From: JAJPJX01 sp964568355
GTDB lineage: Bacteria > Acidobacteriota > Terriglobia > Bryobacterales > Bryobacteraceae
DNA length: 5,306 nt
Direction: 5' to 3'
Assembly: GCA_964568355.1 (NCBI GenBank)
Contig: CAZMRK010000850.1
Coordinates: 1-5,306 of the forward strand
The position numbers and the translations under genes were made by a program. This document shows, piece by piece, positions 1-5,306 of the stretch (the first letter of the stretch is position 1; every line of letters starts with the position of its first letter). The notes beneath the pieces are model-generated. The model saw only the letters and a list, made by a program, of their open reading frames with translations. It searched no databases and was not told where the DNA came from.

Positions 1-24
1 CCGACAGACGGCGGTCAAGTTTTA

Positions 25-40
25 AGTTTATCGATAAACT
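25..40. promoter_or_regulatory. Perfect 16-bp palindromic operator candidate, copy 1
   Basis: AGTTTATCGATAAACT reads identically on both strands over all 16 bases. It ends 8 nt before the candidate -35 box of gene 1, with its centre 39.5 bp upstream of the first base of the -10 box. A copy differing at one base lies in the same place upstream of gene 3 (4037-4052). A conserved palindrome at a fixed distance from two promoters of paralogous genes fits a binding site for a dimeric regulator. The central CpG flanked by A/T recalls LacI/GalR-family operators, but this is only resemblance. The stem is short and AT-rich with no T-tract, so a terminator is unlikely. Confidence 0.6.
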
Positions 41-48
41 ATTGGCAC

Positions 49-77
49 TTGCCTTCATTTTGGTGCGGTAGCATAAT
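49..77 (+). promoter_or_regulatory. Candidate sigma-70-type promoter for gene 1
   Basis: TTGCCT (49-54) and CATAAT (72-77) are separated by 17 bp, giving good -35 and -10 matches at the ideal spacing. Aligning this region with the one upstream of gene 3 places both boxes on TTGACT and GACAAT there, which supports the choice. An overlapping TTGGCA at 42-47 would leave a 24-bp spacer and was not preferred. Transcription would begin near position 84, almost at the gene 1 start codon at 86, which implies a leaderless or nearly leaderless message if the promoter is real. Confidence 0.5.
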
Positions 78-85
78 AGTCCTCG

Positions 86-2629
86 ATGAGGGTGACGGCG
101 GCTGGTGTGCTGTTTGCATTTGCGCTCCCCGTATGGTCAGCCGATGCGCGAGCGAGAGAGATTCTGCAGCACCGCTGCTGGGGCTGCCATGGTGTGGCGC
201 AAATGTCGGGGCTGGATCTGCGCAGCCGGCAGGCCATGCTAAAAGGAGGCAGCCGCGGCCCCGCGATCGTGCCAGGGGATCCGGATCACAGCATATTGTG
301 CGAAGCGATCGGCCGCCGCGGCGAACTGAAGATGCCGCCTGGGAAGGAGGCGCTTTCGCCCGGCGAGGTGGAAGTGATTCGTCTCTGGGTAAAGGCCGGA
401 GCCGCCTGGGAAGCGGAAGTTACCGGCCGGAGCGATCAGGAGGAAGAGCCCTCGTGGTGGTCGTTTCGCCGGCCAAAGCGGCCGCCAATCCCAGCAGGTC
501 GGAAGGCCGGCTGGGTGCACAATCCGATTGACGCCTTTATCCTGCAAAAACTGGAACAAAACGGACTGGCACCCGCGCCCGCAGCGGACCGCGCAACCCT
601 GATCCGCCGTGTTTATTATGATCTGACGGGCATGCCACCGGCTCCGGAGGCGATCGAGTCTTTCGTAAACGACCGGGCGCCTGATGCCTATGCGAAGTTG
701 GTGGACAGTCTGCTCGCCTCGCCGCGATACGGCGAAGCGTGGGCGAAGCACTGGCTCGACCTGGTCCGCTACGCTGATTCCGGCGGATTTCAGACCGACG
801 TTTACTTTCGCAATGCCTGGCGCTACCGCGATTACGTCATCCGGGCATTCAATGACGACAAGCCGTACGATCGATTCCTGCAGGAACAGATCGCCGGCGA
901 CGAAATGTGGCCGGACAACCTGGATCTTGCCGGCACCTACGAGATTTCGGCAACCAAGCTACAACATCTGCAGGCTCGCATTGCGACGGGACTCTATACA
1001 TTCGGGCCGGAAGTACACGAATCGAACCTGGATGCCCGCCGCCTGACATACGAGAAGCTGACGGACTGGGTGGATACGACGGGCAGCGTCTTCCTGGGAC
1101 TAACCTTTGGCTGTGCCCGGTGCCACGATCACAAGTTTGATCCGATCACACAGCGCGACTATTTCCGCCTACAAGCGGTATTTGCCTATAGTGCGGAGAC
1201 CGATGTTCCTGTGGTAAGCGGGATGTCGATGCGAGATTTCAGCCAGCATTATCCACGGCTGCTGGCAGTGGTGGAGGCACGAACTGCTTATCGACAGTTT
1301 GAAAGGTCGGTGCGAGAGAGGCTGGTTCGCGCAGCCAGAGGACGATTTTCAGCAGAAGTCGTGCATGCCTACGATACCCCAGAGGGGAAACGGACCGAGG
1401 AGCAGAAGCGTACAGCCAAACCCCTGGCGGAGGCGGTGAAGACGATCAATCCGGACAAGGACCTGAATCCGGAAGAGCGAGAGCAGCGAAAGGCGCTGGC
1501 GGAGCGCATCGCCAAAGCGGTGCTCGAAATACCCGAGCAGGATGCACAGAAGGTCCCGTATGAAGGTCTGTTCGAAATTCCCACGGCGACGGTGTTGACG
1601 CATCGTGCTCCCGAACTGGTACCGGAAGTGCAGGTGCTCCAGAGAGGCGATCTCGGCCATGGAATAGAAAAGGTGGAGGCAGGGCTGCCGGCGTTCCTGG
1701 GGAGTGTTCCGGTCATTGAACCTGCCGGGGGTCATACCATTCCACAGGCGCGAAAGACGCTGGCCCTATGGCTGAGCCGTCCCGATCATCCACTTACGGC
1801 ACGAGTGTTGGTGAATCGAGTGTGGGCCTGGCATTTCGGGCGCGGAATTGTTTCGACGCCGAGCGACTTCGGGAGACAGGGACAAGCGCCAAGCCACGCG
1901 GAATTGCTGGACTGGCTGGCGACTGAGTTCACGTCCGGGGGCTGGAGCATCAAGTCCCTGCACCGGCTGATCCTGCTTTCGAACACGTACCAGATGACCA
2001 GCCGCTCCGCAAACGCGGAGGCGATGCGCAAGGATCCGGAAAACCGGCTGCTCTGGAGAATGAACCGGCGGCGCCTGGAGGCAGAGTCCCTCTGGGACAG
2101 CATACATACCGTGGCCGGCACGCTGAACTTGAAGATGGGCGGCCGCCCGGTTGTACCGCCGTTAGGGAAGGACGAGATGGATGGGCTGGCCAGCAAATGG
2201 CAGTGGCCGGTCTCAGCGGATCCGCAGGAGCAGAACCGGCGCGGCATTTACATCCTGGTGCGACGGAACTTTCCATTTCCGATGTTCGAGGTATTTGACG
2301 CTCCCGATACCGCAGCGAGCTGCCCCCGGCGGGATGTGACGAACGTCCCTACCCAGGCTTTGTGGATGCTGAATAACCGGGCGGCTTTCGAGCAAGCTCG
2401 GGCGTTCGCGGAGAAATTGCTTGGGACATACGGACCGGACCCACGGAGATTTGTAGCGGAGGCTTGGGTGCGAGCTTTAGGCCGCAGGCCATCGATCGGC
2501 GAGGTGCGTGAAGCGCTGGAACTGGTCAGCCGCCTGGCGGATCAGCATCCGGGTGAGCCCGCTTCCGAAGCATTGACGAAACTGTGCCTGGCGCTCTTCA
2601 ATTTGAACGAGTTTTCCTATGTGGACTGA
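86..2629 (+). CDS. Exported PSCyt1-DUF1549-DUF1553 (PSD1) cytochrome-like protein
   Basis: This 847-residue protein starts with a short Sec signal peptide (residues 1 to about 19-21, hydrophobic run AGVLFAFALPVW). A PSCyt1-type cytochrome c domain follows (about 22-108), with haem motif CWGCH at 31-35 and a likely distal methionine ligand M83 in LKMPPG. The linker EPSWWSFRRPKRPPIP (121-136) leads into DUF1549/PSCyt2 (about 145-370), which holds a second haem-type motif CARCH (343-347) in CARCHDHKFDPI. A Lys/Arg/Glu-rich, probably helical linker spans about 395-490, and DUF1553/PSD1 covers about 555-820. The C-terminus has the family-like ending LFNLNEFSYVD. No Ig-like or LamG insert is seen, so this is the compact form of the family. 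ATG 86 is the first possible start because an in-frame TAG lies at 77-79; no clear Shine-Dalgarno sequence precedes it. The protein probably acts in the periplasm or at the cell surface. The reaction is unknown; electron transfer linked to the DUF1501 partner is inference. The stop overlaps the next gene. Confidence 0.93.
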   Translation: MRVTAAGVLFAFALPVWSADARAREILQHRCWGCHGVAQMSGLDLRSRQAMLKGGSRGPAIVPGDPDHSILCEAIGRRGELKMPPGKEALSPGEVEVIRLWVKAGAAWEAEVTGRSDQEEEPSWWSFRRPKRPPIPAGRKAGWVHNPIDAFILQKLEQNGLAPAPAADRATLIRRVYYDLTGMPPAPEAIESFVNDRAPDAYAKLVDSLLASPRYGEAWAKHWLDLVRYADSGGFQTDVYFRNAWRYRDYVIRAFNDDKPYDRFLQEQIAGDEMWPDNLDLAGTYEISATKLQHLQARIATGLYTFGPEVHESNLDARRLTYEKLTDWVDTTGSVFLGLTFGCARCHDHKFDPITQRDYFRLQAVFAYSAETDVPVVSGMSMRDFSQHYPRLLAVVEARTAYRQFERSVRERLVRAARGRFSAEVVHAYDTPEGKRTEEQKRTAKPLAEAVKTINPDKDLNPEEREQRKALAERIAKAVLEIPEQDAQKVPYEGLFEIPTATVLTHRAPELVPEVQVLQRGDLGHGIEKVEAGLPAFLGSVPVIEPAGGHTIPQARKTLALWLSRPDHPLTARVLVNRVWAWHFGRGIVSTPSDFGRQGQAPSHAELLDWLATEFTSGGWSIKSLHRLILLSNTYQMTSRSANAEAMRKDPENRLLWRMNRRRLEAESLWDSIHTVAGTLNLKMGGRPVVPPLGKDEMDGLASKWQWPVSADPQEQNRRGIYILVRRNFPFPMFEVFDAPDTAASCPRRDVTNVPTQALWMLNNRAAFEQARAFAEKLLGTYGPDPRRFVAEAWVRALGRRPSIGEVREALELVSRLADQHPGEPASEALTKLCLALFNLNEFSYVD

Positions 2630-4043
2630 ACAACTGGGTGCCGCCACACGGCGCGAGTTTCTAAAACGATCGAGCTTCGGCTTTGGCTCGCTGGCTTTGG
2701 CCGAGTTGCTAAACAGTGAAGATGCCTGGAGCGCAACGCCGACTGAAACCGATCCTCTCAGCCCGAAGCGACCGCATTTTGCGGCGAAGGCCAAGAGCGC
2801 GATCTTCCTCTTTATGGAAGGCGGTCCCAGCCATATGGACACCTTCGACCCAAAGCACGAATTGACGCGCTTCGACGGGCACCCGTTGCCGCCGAGCTTC
2901 CACGCAGCGGATCTGAATCTGCAGTTCATCAAGGCCTCCGATGCCAAGCTGATGGGAAGCCGGAGGAAGTTCCAAAAGTACGGACAGTCCGGTCTGGAGA
3001 TCTCGGACCTTTTCGCCCATGTGGCACAGTTCGCCGATGACCTGGCGATCATCCGATCGTGCTATCACGAATCGTTCATCCACGGTCCGGCGCTGCGGCT
3101 GCTGCATACCGGTTCGATCCGCCTGGGCCATCCGAGCGCCGGAGCATGGATGATCTACGGACTGGGCAGCGAGTCTCGCAACCTGCCGGGATACGTGGTG
3201 ATGTCGGAGTCGAACGCCACATCGGACAAGTCGCTGTTCGGCTCGGGATTCCTACCCGCCGTCTATCAGGGCACGATGATGCGGACAGAGGGAGCTCCCA
3301 TCGAAAACCTCACGCCCCCACCGGAAATCAGCCGGGCAGAGCAGCGGCTGATTCTGGACCGGATTGCGATGTGGAATGAACGCCATCGCGAAGAGCGTTC
3401 CGACGACACGAACTTGAGCGGGAGGATTGCCAATTACGAACTGGCGTTCCGGATGCAGATGGCGGCTCCGGAGCTGCTGGACATCTCGCGTGAGCCGGAG
3501 CACATCCGTAAAGCTTACGGCATGGACGAGAAGCGGACCGCGAAGTTCGGGAGGATGTGCCTATTGGCGCGCCGGATGGTAGAGCGGGGTGTACGTTACG
3601 TCCACCTGTACAAATCCGATTGGGATGGGCACGGTGAATGCGATCAAAACCACCAGCGAAGCGCAGGGGCGGTAGATCAGCCGATCGCGGGCCTGCTAGG
3701 CGACTTGAAGCAGCGCGGACTGCTGGAAAGCACGCTGGTCGTGTGGACGGGCGAGTTCGGCCGAACCCCGATTATGCAGGGGCAGAATGGGCGCGATCAT
3801 AACCCTTACGGGTTCTCTACCTGGATGGCGGGAGGCGGAATCCGGGGCGGAAAAGCGATCGGCGCCACTGACGATTTCGGTTTTCGGGCGGTTGAGGACC
3901 GCGTGCATGTCAACGACTTGCACGCCACTATGCTTTCGCTGCTGGGGCTGGACCACCAGAAGCTGACCTATTTCTTTCAGGGCCGCGATTTCCGGCTCAC
4001 CGATGTGGGCGGCGGGAACAATCTGTACAGCCGCTTAGTTTAA
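2619..4043 (+). CDS. Tat-exported DUF1501 family protein
   Basis: This 474-residue protein begins with a twin-arginine signal: TRREFLK at 10-16, then a weakly hydrophobic stretch FGFGSLALAELL (20-31). The rest is a full-length DUF1501 domain, a family related by fold to sulfatases and alkaline phosphatases. Landmarks are FMEGGPSHMDTFDPK (65-79), HGPA (155-158), DWDGH (334-338), WTGEFGRTP (376-384), GRDHNPYGFSTWMAGGG (391-407) and DLHATMLSLLGLD (433-445). Conserved Asp, His and Glu in these motifs are candidate metal ligands; this is inference from the superfamily, and no substrate can be assigned. The ATG lies 11 nt inside the end of the upstream cytochrome-like gene, with no strong Shine-Dalgarno sequence, so translation is probably coupled to it. 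The start is supported because the Tat motif falls at the expected distance. The last two codons and the stop lie within the palindrome at 4037-4052. The pairing with a PSD1 gene is typical of these families. Confidence 0.93.
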   Translation: MWTEQLGAATRREFLKRSSFGFGSLALAELLNSEDAWSATPTETDPLSPKRPHFAAKAKSAIFLFMEGGPSHMDTFDPKHELTRFDGHPLPPSFHAADLNLQFIKASDAKLMGSRRKFQKYGQSGLEISDLFAHVAQFADDLAIIRSCYHESFIHGPALRLLHTGSIRLGHPSAGAWMIYGLGSESRNLPGYVVMSESNATSDKSLFGSGFLPAVYQGTMMRTEGAPIENLTPPPEISRAEQRLILDRIAMWNERHREERSDDTNLSGRIANYELAFRMQMAAPELLDISREPEHIRKAYGMDEKRTAKFGRMCLLARRMVERGVRYVHLYKSDWDGHGECDQNHQRSAGAVDQPIAGLLGDLKQRGLLESTLVVWTGEFGRTPIMQGQNGRDHNPYGFSTWMAGGGIRGGKAIGATDDFGFRAVEDRVHVNDLHATMLSLLGLDHQKLTYFFQGRDFRLTDVGGGNNLYSRLV

Positions 4044-4052
4044 CGATAAACT
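4037..4052. promoter_or_regulatory. Palindromic operator candidate, copy 2
   Basis: AGTTTAACGATAAACT matches the copy at 25-40 at 15 of 16 bases. The single change breaks one symmetric pair, leaving 14 of 16 positions symmetric. It overlaps the last two codons and the TAA stop (4041-4043) of the DUF1501 gene and ends 6 nt before the candidate -35 box of gene 3. Its centre is 38.5 bp upstream of the first base of the -10 box, against 39.5 bp for copy 1. The likely role is binding the same dimeric regulator. Confidence 0.58.
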
Positions 4053-4058
4053 TTAGGG

Positions 4059-4088
4059 TTGACTTCGATTTTTGGTTTGCAGGACAAT
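4059..4088 (+). promoter_or_regulatory. Candidate sigma-70-type promoter for gene 3
   Basis: TTGACT (4059-4064) and GACAAT (4083-4088) are separated by 18 bp. The -35 box matches the consensus at five of six bases and the -10 box at four of six. The arrangement aligns with the promoter candidate at 49-77, including the similar spacer segments ending in TTTTGGT. Predicted transcription start is near 4095, leaving a leader of about 43 nt before ATG 4138. This promoter would let the second cassette be transcribed separately from genes 1 and 2; no terminator was seen between them, so read-through is also possible. Confidence 0.5.
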
Positions 4089-4119
4089 GGAGCGGTCACA
4101 TTCCGACCCGATCGCGCAG

Positions 4120-4125
4120 AAGGAG
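4120..4125 (+). promoter_or_regulatory. Shine-Dalgarno candidate supporting the gene 3 start
   Basis: AAGGAG lies 12 nt before ATG 4138, slightly far but a strong match; GGGAG at 4131-4135 is much closer, only 2 nt away. Together they favour ATG 4138 over the in-frame ATG 4087. The latter would lie inside the proposed -10 box and would put a charged 17-residue extension before the signal peptide. Confidence 0.5.
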
Positions 4126-4137
4126 AACACGGGAGTA

Positions 4138-5306
4138 ATGGCGAGTAGAGCTAGATGGATCGCCGGCCTATCCATGGCGCTGGTTTTCCCGGCTTTGGCG
4201 CAAGTCAGGCCCTCGGGTGAGAGCACCGCGCGCGAGGTTCTCGAAAAACACTGCACGGGTTGCCACGGGGCGGCGGAGATGTCCGGCCTCGACCTGCGGC
4301 AGCGCGAATCCATCCTGAAGGGCGGCAAGAGGGGGGCTGCGGTTGTACCTGGCAACCCCGATCAGAGCCTGCTGTACCAGGCGGTGGTGGGAAGCGGCGA
4401 ACTAAAGATGCCGCCGGGGAAACAAAAGCTCTCCGCAGCGGAGATCGAGACTCTGAGGAGTTGGATCCGTGACGGTGCACGCTCGGATTCCGAGGCGGCG
4501 AAGAAGATGGAGCCCTCCTGGTGGTCTTTCCGCCAGGCGCGACGACCCGCAATTCCGGCGGTCAAGCGGACGGATTGGGTCCGGAATCCCATTGACGCTT
4601 TCGTCCTGCATACGCTCGAAGAAAAGGGCTTGGCTCCCACGGCGCGGACCGACAAGATCACGCTGGCACGACGGATCTATTTTGACGTGACCGGACTGCC
4701 CCCGAAGCCGGAGGAGATTGACGCATTTCTTGCCGATTCCTCCGCGGACGCCTATTCCAAGCTGGTGGACAAGCTGCTGGCATCGCCACGCTTCGGCGAG
4801 ACGTGGGGGAGGCACTGGCTGGACGTTGTACGGTATGCGGAGTCGGGTGGATTCGAAACCGACATCTATTTTCCGAACGCGTGGCGCTATCGGGACTACG
4901 TGATTCAATCCTTCAACGAGGACAAGCCGTATGACCGGTTCATCCAGGAACAAGTGGCGGCGGACGAGCTGTGGCCGGACACGCTGGAACTGGAAGGCAG
5001 CTATTACATCCCGAAGGAGAAGCAGAAGCACCTGGAAGCGAGGATCGGCACGGGCTTGTTCACGCTGGGGCCAGTGTTGCATGAATCGGCATTGGACGGC
5101 GAGTTTATCCGTACCGAGCGCTTGGCGGATGCGGTAGATGTAACCGGCGCGGCGTTCTTAGGCTTGACCATCGGGTGCGCACGTTGCCACGATCACAAGT
5201 TCGATCCCATTACACAGAAAGACTACTACCGGCTGAGCACCGTATTCCTGGGGAGTGAAGCGAAAGAGATTCCGGTCGTACATGAGATGTCGGTGTTCGA
5301 CTACTA
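4138..5306 (+). CDS. Exported PSCyt1-DUF1549 cytochrome-like protein, 3' end beyond the window
   Basis: The reading frame is open from ATG 4138 to the window edge: 389 complete codons plus two bases. The visible part has a Sec signal peptide (MASRARWIAGLSMALVFPALA, 1-21, probable cleavage before Q22). A PSCyt1 domain follows with haem motif CTGCH (39-43) and probable axial M91 in LKMPPG, then the linker EPSWWSFRQARRPAIP (125-140). DUF1549/PSCyt2 begins at about 149 and includes a second motif CARCH (347-351) in CARCHDHKFDPIT. By hand count, residues 150-291 match residues 146-287 of gene 1 at 94 of 142 positions without gaps, so the two are clear paralogues. A DUF1553 domain and a following DUF1501 gene are expected beyond the edge. 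The role is presumed to be the same class of periplasmic or surface haem protein, with unknown substrate. The truncation is only the window boundary; no frameshift is seen. Confidence 0.92.
   Translation, partial: MASRARWIAGLSMALVFPALAQVRPSGESTAREVLEKHCTGCHGAAEMSGLDLRQRESILKGGKRGAAVVPGNPDQSLLYQAVVGSGELKMPPGKQKLSAAEIETLRSWIRDGARSDSEAAKKMEPSWWSFRQARRPAIPAVKRTDWVRNPIDAFVLHTLEEKGLAPTARTDKITLARRIYFDVTGLPPKPEEIDAFLADSSADAYSKLVDKLLASPRFGETWGRHWLDVVRYAESGGFETDIYFPNAWRYRDYVIQSFNEDKPYDRFIQEQVAADELWPDTLELEGSYYIPKEKQKHLEARIGTGLFTLGPVLHESALDGEFIRTERLADAVDVTGAAFLGLTIGCARCHDHKFDPITQKDYYRLSTVFLGSEAKEIPVVHEMSVFDY

Noticed and set aside
2..25. Possible C-terminal end of an upstream gene, reading RQTAVKF then TAA at 23-25.
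   Set aside because: Only seven codons are visible and they do not resemble a DUF1501 C-terminus; another forward frame is also open here, so the frame cannot be chosen.
42..60. TTGGCACTTGCC as a sigma-54 promoter (GG-N10-GC).
   Set aside because: The base pair ten positions after GG (56-57) is CA instead of GC, so the essential -12 element is missing.
49..531. 160-codon forward open frame overlapping the start of gene 1.
   Set aside because: The product is low-complexity, rich in Arg/Gly/Ser and without domain features, and it overlaps a clearly supported cytochrome domain in another frame.
2477..3052. 191-codon reverse-strand open frame across the gene 1/gene 2 junction.
   Set aside because: It is antisense to two well-supported genes and has no domain signature.
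4037..4060. The palindrome after the DUF1501 gene as a rho-independent terminator.
   Set aside because: The potential stem is only six mostly A/T pairs and is followed by TTAGGGTT rather than a T-tract; the same palindrome occurs upstream of gene 1 as part of a promoter region.
4087..4137. Upstream in-frame ATG at 4087 as the start of gene 3.
   Set aside because: It would add a charged 17-residue stretch before a good signal peptide, and it overlaps the proposed -10 box; ATG 4138 has better ribosome-binding sequence.
4402..5082. 226-codon reverse-strand open frame opposite gene 3.
   Set aside because: It lies fully antisense to a strongly conserved DUF1549 coding region; long antisense frames are expected in GC-rich genes, and the protein has no recognisable motif.

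Overview
The window is a GC-rich, densely coding stretch from a bacterium, with all genes on the + strand. It carries two paralogous genes for large exported haem-binding proteins of the PSCyt1/PSCyt2(DUF1549)/PSD1(DUF1553) family. Between them is a gene for a Tat-exported DUF1501 protein. These families are strongly expanded in Planctomycetota, Verrucomicrobiota and Acidobacteriota (Solibacter/Bryobacter type). The compact 847-residue cytochrome-like protein and the directly following DUF1501 gene suggest Acidobacteriota best, but the sequence alone does not settle the phylum.

Layout: positions 1-85 are a control region with a perfect 16-bp palindrome (25-40) and a promoter-like element (49-77). 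Gene 1 (86-2629) is a complete PSCyt1-DUF1549-DUF1553 protein with a Sec signal peptide and two CxxCH haem motifs. Gene 2 (2619-4043) overlaps its end by 11 nt and encodes the DUF1501 protein with a twin-arginine signal. A second control region (4037-4137) has the same palindrome with one base changed, again just upstream of a promoter-like element. Gene 3 (4138 to the window edge) is a second PSCyt1-DUF1549 protein, cut off by the end of the window. It has the same architecture as gene 1 and is about two thirds identical to it over the DUF1549 core.

The genes look like repeated two-gene cassettes (cytochrome-like protein plus DUF1501 partner), each starting with the same operator and promoter arrangement. 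Both products of a cassette would be exported, the cytochrome unfolded through Sec with haem attached outside, and the DUF1501 protein folded through Tat. The biochemical role of this pair has not been established. Proposals include redox or hydrolytic steps in breakdown of complex or sulfated polymers, but nothing here identifies a substrate.

The most useful new observation is the shared palindrome, whose centre lies 39.5 and 38.5 bp upstream of the first base of the two candidate -10 boxes. It suggests co-regulation of the paralogous cassettes by one dimeric transcription factor. I saw no RNA genes, mobile elements, CRISPR arrays or convincing terminators.
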